A DNA stretch of 36,116 nt from an uncultured SAR116 cluster alpha proteobacterium (GTDB taxonomy: Bacteria > Pseudomonadota > Alphaproteobacteria > Puniceispirillales > Puniceispirillaceae). Location of the stretch: positions 1-36,116 of the forward strand of contig CABYZM010000014.1 in assembly GCA_902523435.1 (NCBI GenBank), read 5' to 3'. Shown piece by piece: positions 26,773 to 36,116 of this stretch (position 1 is its first letter; each line of letters begins with the position of its first letter). The translations under genes were made by a program, and so were the position numbers. The notes under the pieces are model-generated. The model had not been told where the DNA came from, searched no databases, and was given only the letters and a program-made list of their open reading frames with translations.

Positions 26773-26914
26773 TCTTGAATTTCCTGTCAAACGTCTAAAT
26801 ATAAGTTGTGTGATAGCACTACCATCTAGTCTTGCCAGATAGTTTTTGCAAGTTAAAGCGATAGCGTATATCACCATGCAGATGAAACAAATATGGCAAT
26901 GGAGTGCATTAAAT

Positions 26915-28036
26915 ATGCCCTGGAATAATCAAGGCAATAACCAAGGCGGAAATCAGGGTGGAGGCCCATGGGGCGGTGGCGGAAATAATGGAGGCCCATG
27001 GGGTGGTGGTTCCGGCCGACCACCTGGCCGTCCAACTCCTCCTGAATTTGATAAGATGTTCCGTGATTTCCGCAATCAGTTTGGAGGTGGTATCCCTGGT
27101 GGAGGCAGCCCGATGAAATTTATTTGGTTGCTGTTGATCGTAATTCTGGGATTATGGGTGGCCACAGGCTTCTACCGTGTAAACCCTCAGCAGCAAGGGG
27201 TCGTGCTTCGCTTTGGCGAATGGATAAAGACTACTTCGCCAGGATTGCACTATCATCTGCCCTTTCCGATCGAAAAGGTGCTGAAGCCTGATGTGACTCG
27301 AGATAATCGTTTAGAAATTGGCTTCCGTGATATTTCTGGTCGATCAGCCTCACGCCGGGACATTGCTGATGAAAGTCAAATGATCACTGGGGATGAAAAT
27401 ATTGTTGATATCGATTTTGTTGTCTTTTGGCGGATAGCAGATGCTGGGGCTTATCTGTTTAATTTGGCTGAGCCCGATGACACTATCAAGGTAGCAGCTG
27501 AAGCTGTAATGAGAGAGATTATTGGTCAGACAGCGATTCAGACTGTGCTGACTGAAGGACGGCAGAATGTACAGACATCAGTGCGTCAGAAGCTTCAAGA
27601 ACTGCTTGACGAATACAAGTCTGGTGTTCGGGTACGTGAAGTTCAACTTTTGGCTGTTGATCCGCCTTCCGATGTGATTGACGCCTTCAATGATGTGCAG
27701 CGTGCGCGTCAGGATAGAGACAGGCTGAAAAACGAGGCAGAAGCGTTCCGTAACGACATTGTGCCTCGCGCCCGCGGTGAGGCAGCTCGTCTCGTTGCAG
27801 AGGCAGAGGCTTATCGTGAAGAAGTGGTGAGCAGAGCGCAGGGTGATGCCTCGCGCTTTGATCAGGTTTACTCTGCTTATGAAGTGGACAAAGACGTTAC
27901 ACGCGAGAGAATTTACATAGAAACAATAGAAGAAGTCTTTGGCAATATCGAAAAGATAATCATCGATGAGGACGGTAAATCCGTAGTGCCTTACTTACCG
28001 CTAAAAGAACTGGGCAAAGCCCGGAACGCGAATTGA
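26915..28036 (+). CDS. hflK: FtsH protease modulator HflK
   Basis: A 373-residue inner-membrane SPFH protein that, with HflC, forms a large complex around the FtsH protease. A short cytoplasmic N-terminus rich in Gly, Asn, Gln and Trp (PWNNQGNNQGG, with two GGPWGGG units) is followed by one transmembrane helix (FIWLLLIVILGLWVATGFY). The SPFH/band-7 domain starts at NPQQQGVVLRFGEW, and a long charged helix (about 270-330) precedes the C-terminus. The ATG at 26915 has GGAG 10 bases upstream; an open frame from 26846 is less likely. The hflC start overlaps or follows directly. Confidence 0.95.
   Translation: MPWNNQGNNQGGNQGGGPWGGGGNNGGPWGGGSGRPPGRPTPPEFDKMFRDFRNQFGGGIPGGGSPMKFIWLLLIVILGLWVATGFYRVNPQQQGVVLRFGEWIKTTSPGLHYHLPFPIEKVLKPDVTRDNRLEIGFRDISGRSASRRDIADESQMITGDENIVDIDFVVFWRIADAGAYLFNLAEPDDTIKVAAEAVMREIIGQTAIQTVLTEGRQNVQTSVRQKLQELLDEYKSGVRVREVQLLAVDPPSDVIDAFNDVQRARQDRDRLKNEAEAFRNDIVPRARGEAARLVAEAEAYREEVVSRAQGDASRFDQVYSAYEVDKDVTRERIYIETIEEVFGNIEKIIIDEDGKSVVPYLPLKELGKARNAN
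26960..27009 (+). repeat. Imperfect 20-base direct repeat inside hflK
   Basis: GGAGGCCCATGGGG-Y-GGTGG occurs at 26960-26979 and 26990-27009, a 30-base period encoding two GGPWGGG units of the HflK N-terminal low-complexity region. Such short in-frame repeats may change copy number. Confidence 0.6.
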
Positions 28037-28050
28037 CGGGGGACCAGACA

Positions 28051-28920
28051 ATGAAGTTGACACGTAATATCTCGCTCCTTGCTTTGGGCCTTTTGCTTTT
28101 AGGTCTTTATTCAGCTGCGTTTACTGTAAATCAGACTCAGCAGGCACTTGTACTCCAATTTGGTGAACCCAAACGTATTATTCAAAGCCCTGGTCTTCAG
28201 TTTAAATTTCCGTTTATCCAGGATGCTGTTTACTATGAGAGCCGCGTTTTATCTTTGATTCCTCAGGATGCGGAAGAGGTGATTCTGGCGGATCAAAAAC
28301 GTCTTCAGGTGGATGCTTACGCAAGATATCGGATTATGGACCCTCTTCTGTTCTTTCAAACTGTTAGAAATGAATTCGGTGCCCGGGCTCGTTTAGAATC
28401 CATTATTGACTCATCTGTTCGCCGGGTTCTTGGAAGAGAGACATTGGCCTCTATCCTAACGGGTGAGCGTGAAACCATCAACGGCTCCATTCGGGATGAA
28501 GTTAATCAGTCAGTAGAATCTCTGGGGATCGAAATTATTGATGTGCGTCTGCGACGTGCAGATTATCCAGAAGCCACAAGTCAGAATATTTTCAACAGAA
28601 TGAAATCTGAACGGGAAAGAGAAGCCAAAGAATTTCGGGCAACTGGTGAGGAGGAAGCTCAGAAGATCAGAGCTGACGCTGAGAAGACGAGAACCGTGAT
28701 TGTAGCTGAGGCTAAAAAGCAGGCACAGCAAGTCCGAGGTGAAGGAGACTCCGATGCAATACGCATTTATGCAAATAGTTTTGGACGCGATCCTGAATTT
28801 TTCTCTTTCTATCGCTCTATGGAGGCCTACCGGAAGTCAATCGGTGAGTCTGGCACATCAATGGTGTTGTCACCTAATTCGACATTTTTCCGTTTTTTCA
28901 AGGATAAAGACGGGTCCTAA
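28051..28920 (+). CDS. hflC: FtsH protease modulator HflC
   Basis: A 289-residue partner of HflK. One N-terminal transmembrane segment (ISLLALGLLLLGLYSAAFTV) is followed by the SPFH domain (QTQQALVLQFGEPKRII), then a long charged coiled-coil region (about 185-240, rich in Glu, Arg, Lys and Ala) and a C-terminal SFYRSMEAYRKS block typical of HflC. The ATG at 28051 lies after GGGGGA, 14 bases downstream of the hflK stop; an in-frame TTG at 28033 would overlap that stop. Many alphaproteobacteria have a small DUF2065 gene between hflC and degP; none is visible here. Confidence 0.95.
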   Translation: MKLTRNISLLALGLLLLGLYSAAFTVNQTQQALVLQFGEPKRIIQSPGLQFKFPFIQDAVYYESRVLSLIPQDAEEVILADQKRLQVDAYARYRIMDPLLFFQTVRNEFGARARLESIIDSSVRRVLGRETLASILTGERETINGSIRDEVNQSVESLGIEIIDVRLRRADYPEATSQNIFNRMKSEREREAKEFRATGEEEAQKIRADAEKTRTVIVAEAKKQAQQVRGEGDSDAIRIYANSFGRDPEFFSFYRSMEAYRKSIGESGTSMVLSPNSTFFRFFKDKDGS

Positions 28921-29090
28921 TAGATTATTGTGGGCATAGTTGCGATATGCGCCCCATTATGGCCGCAATACAGTCGAATTGAGAACAAGTACTGATTGTA
29001 ATCTTTTGTGTAAGTAGAACAGCAATGCCATATTGTGCATCTTCTGTTTATCATAACAAACTTTGATGACGTAAAAAGTAACAGGATTAA

Positions 29091-30608
29091 ATGATGCCTA
29101 ATCATCTTTCCCCATTCGTATTAGATAATGTATGCAAAAGTGTAATTGTCCGGCGCGGCATAGATAAAGCGCTGCTATTGCGTTATGCCTTAATGACAGC
29201 ATTCGTGGCCTTATCGGTCGTTCTAGGCGGTCAGAGCGCTGCGTCAGCTGAACGTCCTGATAGTTTTGCTGATTTAGCTGAAAAACTGTCTCCTGCTGTT
29301 GTGAATATTTCAACCACGATGGTTGTAAACGGCAATAATCGCCCCCAAATGCCTCAATTTCCAGAAGGTTCACCCTTTGAAGACTTCTTCAAGGAGTTTC
29401 AGGACAGGGGTGAGCCGTCTAGGCGTGCCCAGTCTCTTGGTTCTGGTTTTATTATAGATGCATCAGGAATTGTTGTGACAAATAATCATGTGATTGAAAA
29501 TGCTGATGAAATCTCTGTAATCTTAGCCAATGATGAGAGTTTTAAGGCGAAAGTCCTTGGCCGTGATGCGAAGACGGATATTGCGGTATTGCAAATAGAT
29601 CCTGGAGATTCAGAGTTAACTGCAGTTTCTTTTGGAAACTCTGACGGGTTACGGGTCGGTGACTGGGTTATGGCTATCGGCAACCCATTTGGTCTTGGCG
29701 GAACGGTGACAGCAGGAATTGTATCTGCACGAGGGCGTGATATTGGTTCTGGACCTTATGATGATTTCATTCAGACTGATGCGTCCATAAATCGCGGAAA
29801 TTCTGGGGGACCTCTCTTCAATCTAGATGGAGAGGTCATAGGTATTAATACAGCCATTTTTTCTCAAACTGGTGGTTCAGTCGGCATAGGTTTTGCTATT
29901 TCAGCCAATCTGGCGACGCAAGTTGTTAGCCAGTTGCAGGACTATGGGCGTACACGCCGCGGGTGGCTAGGCGTTTTCATTCAAGAAGTCACCGAGGATA
30001 TAGCAGACAGCCTTGGCCTTGAATCTGCCAAAGGTGCCTTGATTGCTTCTGTTACGGAAGCTGGTCCTGCTGATGAGGCGGGTCTGCAGGCAGGTGACGT
30101 CATCATCCGTTTCGATGGCAAAGGCGTTGTTAAAAGTCGAGACTTACCACGCATCGTAGCGGAAACGCCTGTTGAAACAACAGTCGATGTTGAGGTTGTA
30201 CGAGGTGGAGAGCGGAAAACTTTATCTGTAACGTTAGGTGAGCTTGAACAAGCGGAAAATGGTGGATTACTGTCACGGTCTCAGTCAAAAGAAAAAACAA
30301 ATGACACTAGCATTGAAAACATTGGTCTTACGGTTGCGCCACTTACTGAAGAGCTTGCTGAAAAATTTGATTTAGACACAGGTCAGACTGGCATTGTAGT
30401 GGTTGATGTTACAGATGGAAGTCCAGCGGCTGACAAAGGGGTGCAACCTGGAGATATAATCCGCCGTCTCAATCAATCTGCTATTACATCAATTGATAAG
30501 TTGATTGAAGGCATTGCTAGCGCGAAAAAAGAAGGCCGCAAAGGTGTACTGATGCTTATTGAAAGTGATGGGCAAACCAGATTTGTGCAAATCAGTTTTG
30601 ATGAGTAA
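29091..30608 (+). CDS. degP: Periplasmic serine protease, DegP/HtrA (Do family)
   Basis: A 505-residue trimeric-type protease and chaperone for misfolded periplasmic proteins. An N-terminal hydrophobic segment ends in AASA (about residue 53), a likely signal peptide with an extended n-region. The trypsin-like domain carries the triad H133 (TNNHVIENA), D163 (KTDIAV) and S238 (GNSGGP). PDZ domain 1 lies at about 285-375 and PDZ domain 2 at about 410-500. The start is the first of two ATGs (29091), after AGGA. The upstream hflKC genes share a membrane and envelope quality-control role. A strong bidirectional terminator follows. Confidence 0.95.
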   Translation: MMPNHLSPFVLDNVCKSVIVRRGIDKALLLRYALMTAFVALSVVLGGQSAASAERPDSFADLAEKLSPAVVNISTTMVVNGNNRPQMPQFPEGSPFEDFFKEFQDRGEPSRRAQSLGSGFIIDASGIVVTNNHVIENADEISVILANDESFKAKVLGRDAKTDIAVLQIDPGDSELTAVSFGNSDGLRVGDWVMAIGNPFGLGGTVTAGIVSARGRDIGSGPYDDFIQTDASINRGNSGGPLFNLDGEVIGINTAIFSQTGGSVGIGFAISANLATQVVSQLQDYGRTRRGWLGVFIQEVTEDIADSLGLESAKGALIASVTEAGPADEAGLQAGDVIIRFDGKGVVKSRDLPRIVAETPVETTVDVEVVRGGERKTLSVTLGELEQAENGGLLSRSQSKEKTNDTSIENIGLTVAPLTEELAEKFDLDTGQTGIVVVDVTDGSPAADKGVQPGDIIRRLNQSAITSIDKLIEGIASAKKEGRKGVLMLIESDGQTRFVQISFDE

Positions 30609-30630
30609 GTCAAGTTTATTCAAAGTTTTG

Positions 30631-30660
30631 AAAAAGCCGGCAACGCGCGCCGGCTTTTTT
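30631..30660. terminator. Bidirectional intrinsic terminator between degP and serB
   Basis: AAAAA-GCCGGC (30631-30641) and GCCGGC-TTTTTT (30649-30660) form a 6-bp G+C stem extended by A-T pairs around a 7-base loop. T-runs on both strands would end both convergent genes. Confidence 0.92.
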
Positions 30661-30674
30661 ATCTTTCAGCAAGT

Positions 30675-31604
30675 CTAGTTGGTTGAAAATTCAGCTGAAT
30701 GATATCCTTGAAGATATAGCAAGCCAGTCAAATCAGTGTGATTGAGTTGCAATTCTACTTTTTCACGAAGCGCACGCTTACCCTGAAACGCCACTCCCAT
30801 TCCTGCATGCTTCAGCATGGCCATATCGTTTGCACCATCGCCGACACAAAGGCAGTCGTCAGGTTTGAGATTAAATTTTTTGATATAGTGCTCCAGAAAT
30901 CTGAGTTTTGCCCGCTGGTCTAAAATTGGGGGAACTGCCTCACCTGTCAGCATGCCATTTGAAACACCCATGATATTGCTGTGATGACCTGTAAACCCCA
31001 ATTGATGTGCGATAACGCTACTTAGAAACGTAAACCCACCTGAAACAAGGTAACAATGTGCGCCATGCGCGCGCATTGTGCCAACCAGTTCATGTGCGCC
31101 ATCTGTTATTTGTGTGTTTTTCACAACCTGATGAAGCAGCGTCTCAGGCTGGCCATTCAGAAAGTTTAAACGGGCGGATAGGGCCTCTTGAAAATCCAAT
31201 TCACCAGCCATCGCTTTTTTAGTAATTGGAATTATTTTATCAGCAATTCCTGCCAAGTCTGCAAGTTCATCAAGCGACTCATCTCTTATGATAGTCGCAT
31301 CCATATCAGCCAAAAGAAGTCTTTTTTTGCGTCTAATGTGCCCCGAAATGATGTTCACATCAATCTGAGCTTGATTTGCTTTTGTTCTGATTTCCATTAT
31401 TGATGGGTGACTATGATAACGGGCTTCAAGGGCAACACTTGATGAGCTATCAGTGCTAAGGACAGTGTAGCTAGCCAAATCTGTTTGCTGTGCAAAATCT
31501 GATAGGGTTTTGATAGAATTTTGGTCTGAATTGAGTGTTGAAAACACAATGATCGATTGCTGACTTAAATCTTGCCTGACTACATCTTGCGTGGCCTTGT
31601 CCAA
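30675..31604 (-). CDS. serB: Phosphoserine phosphatase
   Basis: A 309-residue HAD enzyme that makes L-serine from phosphoserine in the last step of serine synthesis. Motif I is DMDATII (D100, D102), motif II has S188 in LVSGGFT, motif III K233, and motif IV VGDGANDMAML. The N-terminal 80 residues form a poorly conserved ACT-like domain, as in longer SerB proteins. The start is TTG at 31604, with AAAGGA 9 bases upstream; no in-frame ATG or GTG precedes motif I by a suitable distance. It diverges from miaA with a gap of 19 bases. Confidence 0.93.
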   Translation of the reverse strand: MDKATQDVVRQDLSQQSIIVFSTLNSDQNSIKTLSDFAQQTDLASYTVLSTDSSSSVALEARYHSHPSIMEIRTKANQAQIDVNIISGHIRRKKRLLLADMDATIIRDESLDELADLAGIADKIIPITKKAMAGELDFQEALSARLNFLNGQPETLLHQVVKNTQITDGAHELVGTMRAHGAHCYLVSGGFTFLSSVIAHQLGFTGHHSNIMGVSNGMLTGEAVPPILDQRAKLRFLEHYIKKFNLKPDDCLCVGDGANDMAMLKHAGMGVAFQGKRALREKVELQLNHTDLTGLLYLQGYHSAEFSTN

Positions 31605-31623
31605 TCAAGTAAATCCTTTGCTT

Positions 31624-32565
31624 ATGACACAGCTTAATTCCTCAGCAGACTATATTATCTTGGCAGGCCCAACGGCAAGCGGCAAATCAGCAATTGCCCT
31701 TGATTTGGCTGCAGAAATTGATGGCGTCATTATCAATGCTGATTCAATGCAGGTCTATAAAGACCTTCATATTCTTACAGCCAGGCCAACTGCCGCCGAT
31801 GAAGCATTGCGGCCTCACAGGCTATATGGTGTTGTTGATGGGGCTGAACGGTATTCAGTCGGGCATTGGCTGCGCGATGTGCAAGAAATTGTTCAGCAGG
31901 TGCGCACCCAAGGTCGCTGGCCGATACTGGTGGGTGGAACAGGGCTTTATTTGAAAGCAGCAGAATACGGTCTCTCATCAATCCCAGATGTTCCTAGTGT
32001 TGTGCGCGCAGAAGCGACTTCTCTTTATTCTGAGCATGGGGGCGAGGGCTGCCTAGAAAGGCTGCGTGAACAGGATCCTGTGATTGCAGATCGTCTTCAA
32101 CCTGGTGATAAACAGCGTGTTATTCGTGCTCTTGAGGTTGTCATGCATACTGGAAAGCCATTGTCCTATTGGCAAGCACTTCCCCGCCAGGGTGGCTTAA
32201 CAGGCCGTGCCTTTAAGCTGGCTCATATTCCTGATCGTCAAATGATTTATGAATGGATAGATAGACGTTTTGAAAATATGGTAAACGGTGGTGGTCTCCA
32301 AGAGGTTGAAAAACTTGTTTTGCGAGGTCTTTCAGCTGATTTGCCTGTCATGAGAGCTTTAGGTGTACCTGCTCTTTCAGCTTATTTAAGAGGAGATTTC
32401 GACAAACAAAGGGCAATTTATCTCGGCTGCCGGGATACTCGGCGCTATGCGAAGAGACAAATCACATGGTTAAGAAATAATTTTATTTCAAATTATGAGA
32501 ATAACGAGATATATTCAAATAAAATTTGTCAAAAAATCTTTCCAAAAATTTTATTAAATATTTGA
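31624..32565 (+). CDS. miaA: tRNA dimethylallyltransferase
   Basis: A 313-residue enzyme that prenylates A37 in tRNAs reading codons starting with U. The P-loop is AGPTASGKSAIA, followed by INADSMQVYKDL, TARPTAADEALRPH with the YGVVDGAERYSVGHW block, PILVGGTGLY and ALGVPALSAYL. The ATG at 31624 gives the family-standard start just before the P-loop; the ribosome site is weak. The last 30 residues are A+T-rich and Asn/Ile/Lys-rich (NNFISNYENNEIYSNK), a tail not usual in the family. Loss of MiaA alters translation of leader peptides in other bacteria, and ilvB lies just downstream. Confidence 0.94.
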   Translation: MTQLNSSADYIILAGPTASGKSAIALDLAAEIDGVIINADSMQVYKDLHILTARPTAADEALRPHRLYGVVDGAERYSVGHWLRDVQEIVQQVRTQGRWPILVGGTGLYLKAAEYGLSSIPDVPSVVRAEATSLYSEHGGEGCLERLREQDPVIADRLQPGDKQRVIRALEVVMHTGKPLSYWQALPRQGGLTGRAFKLAHIPDRQMIYEWIDRRFENMVNGGGLQEVEKLVLRGLSADLPVMRALGVPALSAYLRGDFDKQRAIYLGCRDTRRYAKRQITWLRNNFISNYENNEIYSNKICQKIFPKILLNI

Positions 32566-32716
32566 CTTTGGCACAGTTTTTGTTGTAAACCCACGCTTTG
32601 TTATATGAGACTATTTTTTGTGCATAGCAAAAACCGAATGCCGAGGACGATCAGTTTAGACTGTTGAACTGTAAATCAGACCGTTTTCTGAAGAATTTGA
32701 TAGGAAATAAAACACA

Positions 32717-34504
32717 ATGAATATGGAACAGACCAAGTCGGTGCCGCAGATGATGGAAGGCGCAGAGCTGATTCTGAAAGTATTGGAAGATCAAGGGGTT
32801 GAGGTAATATTTGGGTATCCTGGTGGGGCTGTCTTACCAATTTATGATGCGTTATTCCGCAACAATTCCATCCGTCATATACTGGTTCGTCATGAACAAG
32901 CAGCTGTTCATGCAGCAGAGGGTTATGCACGCTCTACGGGGAAGGTGGGCGTGGTGCTTGTCACATCTGGCCCCGGCGCAACAAACGCCGTTACAGGGTT
33001 GACAGACGCAATGATGGATTCTGTTCCGATCGTTTGTTTGACAGGGCAAGTTCCCAGCCATCTAATCGGCACAGACGCTTTTCAGGAAGCTGACACATCA
33101 GGTATCACACGCCCATGCACAAAACATAACTATCTGTGTAAATCAAGCGCGAGTTTGCAAGCTAATGTTGAGGAGGCGTTCCATGTTGCGCGTTCAGGTC
33201 GGCCAGGACCTGTTGTCATTGACTTGCCAAAAGATGTCCAATTGCTTGACGCGCCCTTCGTTGAAGGCGGTGTGCTCAATGCAAATAAGCAGCGCTATCA
33301 GCCCCGCATAAAACCTGCGGCTGAGCAGGTTAAAAAGGCTGTAAAATTGATGAAGAAGGCCAAGCAGCCTATAATCTATGGCGGCGGCGGCTTGGTCAAT
33401 TCAGGACCAGAAGCTTCAGAAAAGTTAAGAGAGCTTGTAGCCCTGACGGGTTGGCCCTCAACGCTGACCTTAATGGGGCTTGGCGCGCTGTCTGCAGATG
33501 ACCCGCACTTTCTGGGTATGCTAGGCATGCATGGCACCTATGAAGCAAATATGGCCATGCATCAGTGTGATTTCATGTTAAATATTGGGGCGCGGTTTGA
33601 TGATAGGGTTACGGGCCGCCTAAACGCTTTCTCACCTAGTTCTGTAAAGGTACATGCTGATATTGACCCATCATCGATTGGTAAGGTCGTCCAGGTGGAT
33701 GTTGGGATTATTGGAGATGCAGGCGCGGTTTTGGACGCATTGCTCGCTGAATTAAAGAAGGAGAGCTTTGCGCCAAATGCCAAGGCGCTGTCTGGTTGGT
33801 GGAAACAGATTAATGAATGGCGAGCTCGTGATTGTCTGAAATTTGTACAGTCTGGTCAGGTCATTAAACCACAAAATGCGGTAAAGCGCTTATATGAGCT
33901 CTCGCGCGAGCGCGATATTTATATCACAACTGAGGTCGGCCAGCATCAAATGTGGGCGGCACAGTATTTTGGTTTTCATCAGCCTAACAGATGGATGACT
34001 TCAGGCGGATTGGGTACAATGGGCTACGGTTTGCCTTCAGCAGTGGGAACACAAATTGCGCATCCAGAGGCTACAGTCATTGACATATCTGGTGAAGCCT
34101 CTTTTCTAATGAACATGCAAGAACTGTCAACGATCGCGCAATATAGATTGCCAGTGAAGGTTTTCATTCTCAATAATGAATGGATGGGTATGGTGCGCCA
34201 ATGGCAGGAACTGAATCATGGCTCACGCTATTCGGAGAGTTATAGCGCGTCACTTCCAGATTTTGTCAAATTAGCTGAGACCTTCGGCATGAAAGGATTA
34301 CGTGCCTCGAATATCGACCAACTAGATGATGTGATAACAGCTATGCTAGATTCTGATGGGCCTGTCATTGCAGATATCTGTATAGAGAAAGAAGAAAATT
34401 GTTTTCCGATGATCCCATCAGGTGCTGCACATAACGAAATGATTTTGAGCGCTGCGGATGAAGCGTCAAATCCTGTGTCTGATGAAGGTAAGTTACTTGT
34501 CTGA
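32717..34504 (+). CDS. ilvB: Acetolactate synthase large subunit
   Basis: A 595-residue thiamine diphosphate and FAD enzyme that starts branched-chain amino acid synthesis (2-acetolactate, 2-aceto-2-hydroxybutyrate). The catalytic E60 lies in VRHEQAAVHAAEGYAR. Other motifs are GPGATNAVTG, IGARFDDRVTG (FAD and subunit region) and the thiamine motif GEAS (459-462) with NN at 486-487. The GEAS variant in place of GDGS is what I expect for alphaproteobacterial acetolactate synthases. The start at 32717 follows a weak AGGAAA. The regulatory subunit ilvN follows after 82 bases. Called ilvB here; ilvI is an equal name for this family. Confidence 0.96.
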   Translation: MNMEQTKSVPQMMEGAELILKVLEDQGVEVIFGYPGGAVLPIYDALFRNNSIRHILVRHEQAAVHAAEGYARSTGKVGVVLVTSGPGATNAVTGLTDAMMDSVPIVCLTGQVPSHLIGTDAFQEADTSGITRPCTKHNYLCKSSASLQANVEEAFHVARSGRPGPVVIDLPKDVQLLDAPFVEGGVLNANKQRYQPRIKPAAEQVKKAVKLMKKAKQPIIYGGGGLVNSGPEASEKLRELVALTGWPSTLTLMGLGALSADDPHFLGMLGMHGTYEANMAMHQCDFMLNIGARFDDRVTGRLNAFSPSSVKVHADIDPSSIGKVVQVDVGIIGDAGAVLDALLAELKKESFAPNAKALSGWWKQINEWRARDCLKFVQSGQVIKPQNAVKRLYELSRERDIYITTEVGQHQMWAAQYFGFHQPNRWMTSGGLGTMGYGLPSAVGTQIAHPEATVIDISGEASFLMNMQELSTIAQYRLPVKVFILNNEWMGMVRQWQELNHGSRYSESYSASLPDFVKLAETFGMKGLRASNIDQLDDVITAMLDSDGPVIADICIEKEENCFPMIPSGAAHNEMILSAADEASNPVSDEGKLLV

Positions 34505-34586
34505 ACGAAATGCTGCACTTTCTCTGTTCCACGTCTTTGAAAACAATAATGTTTGATTACTTTCAATAAGAAGGACAAAGTAAGCT

Positions 34587-35105
34587 ATGCTTGATACCTC
34601 TGTTTCAGAGCGACATACATTATCTATATTGGTGGACAATGAACCAGGTGTTCTGGCTAGGGTAGTTGGGTTGTTTTCAGGCCGAGGGTATAATATCGAA
34701 AGTCTGACCGTATCCGAAGTTGATGAAGCCAGACATCAATCGCGCATTTCTGTTGTGACATCAGGCACTCCAATAGTTATTGAACAGATTAAAAAGTTAC
34801 TGGCCCGTCTGGTTCCTGTTCATTCAGTTCAGGATTTGACCATTGGACCAGCTCATGTAGAACGCGAGCTTGCTCTAGTGAAAACTATGAACACGGGTAA
34901 TAAACGTGTTGAGGCTCTTCGTGTAGCTGACAGCTTTCGTGCGCGCACTCTGGACTCAACGCTAAATAGCTTTGTGTTTGAGGTGACTGGTAACTCATCA
35001 AAGGTGACCGCATTCATTGAATTGATGAGCTCGCTTGGCGATGTTGAGGTGGCCCGTACAGGTGTCTGTGGCATGACCAGAGGCAACAAAATTGATATGT
35101 CTTAA
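34587..35105 (+). CDS. ilvN: Acetolactate synthase small (regulatory) subunit
   Basis: A 172-residue regulatory subunit giving valine feedback control. The N-terminal ACT domain (residues 8-80) begins HTLSILVDNEPGVLARVVGLFSGRGYNIESL, whose first 20 residues are the family signature. A second, ALS-specific C-terminal domain (about 90-170) contains RVEALRVADSF and ends TGVCGMTRG. Length suits the long IlvH/IlvN form (about 165). The start follows AAGGACAAAG. It is almost certainly transcribed with ilvB. Confidence 0.96.
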   Translation: MLDTSVSERHTLSILVDNEPGVLARVVGLFSGRGYNIESLTVSEVDEARHQSRISVVTSGTPIVIEQIKKLLARLVPVHSVQDLTIGPAHVERELALVKTMNTGNKRVEALRVADSFRARTLDSTLNSFVFEVTGNSSKVTAFIELMSSLGDVEVARTGVCGMTRGNKIDMS

Positions 35106-35191
35106 TAGCTAGTCATGTGAAACTGAGTTTTTTCTTTTTTTTCTGCGGTTTACAGTTTATTACCTTAGGTCAAAATATAAACGAATTATTA

Positions 35192-36116
<925 letters not shown>

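Noticed and set aside
26773-26914. Open frames extending mrp to 26877 and hflK back to 26846, overlapping each other
   Set aside because: The added residues do not match the families, and both internal ATGs have ribosome sites; the region is better seen as the divergent promoter spacer.

Overview
The window is a compact chromosomal segment from an alphaproteobacterium. The strongest evidence is a circularly permuted, two-piece tmRNA gene, an alpha-type SspB, an acetolactate synthase with the GEAS thiamine motif, and the gene order sspB-thyA-folA-mrp-hflK-hflC-degP-serB-miaA-ilvB-ilvN-ilvC, which recalls alphaproteobacterial chromosomes. Moderate G+C, short intergenic gaps, overlapping stops and glycolate, propionate and glutarate-type catabolic genes would suit a marine lineage such as SAR116 (Puniceispirillum-like). 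That placement is inference. I see no mobile element, CRISPR array, rRNA or tRNA gene.

Bases 1-9.3 kb: the N-terminal part of clpB (minus) behind an RpoH-like promoter, a thiamine-diphosphate enzyme of the acetolactate synthase superfamily, single-chain methylmalonyl-CoA mutase, a glutaryl-CoA dehydrogenase-type acyl-CoA dehydrogenase, ferredoxin-NADP reductase, a HAD phosphatase, and a D-2-hydroxyacid dehydrogenase. The last two diverge from a 30-bp perfect inverted repeat. Bases 9.6-11.2 kb: a periplasmic cytochrome c directly followed by an FMN alpha-hydroxyacid dehydrogenase.

Bases 11.2-17.3 kb: a TPR protein, IspZ/YciB and a flavodoxin-like protein (minus; the flavodoxin appears to start at CTG), pterin carbinolamine dehydratase plus a TauE/SafE permease, the AzlC/AzlD branched-chain amino acid exporter, phosphoglycerate kinase, MsrA and ribosomal protein L36 with its own terminator. 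Bases 17.4-23.0 kb: glcDEF glycolate oxidase, convergent with class I fumarase.

Bases 23.1-31.6 kb form a protein quality-control and housekeeping block: sspB next to ssrA, thyA-folA, mrp, hflK-hflC, degP and serB. Bases 31.6 kb to the end: miaA, then ilvB-ilvN-ilvC for branched-chain amino acid synthesis, with ilvC cut by the window edge.

Two themes stand out. First, 2-hydroxyacid oxidation (glycolate, L-lactate-like and D-2-hydroxyacid enzymes plus a phosphoglycolate-phosphatase-like HAD protein) spans 7.4-21.4 kb. Second, tmRNA, its SspB adaptor, HflKC, DegP and ClpB all lie in one window. No wholly new multigene system is evident. The best leads are the ssrA-sspB pairing, the symmetric divergent promoter, the CTG start, the cytochrome c/hydroxyacid dehydrogenase pair, and small upstream reading frames before pgk and ilvC.
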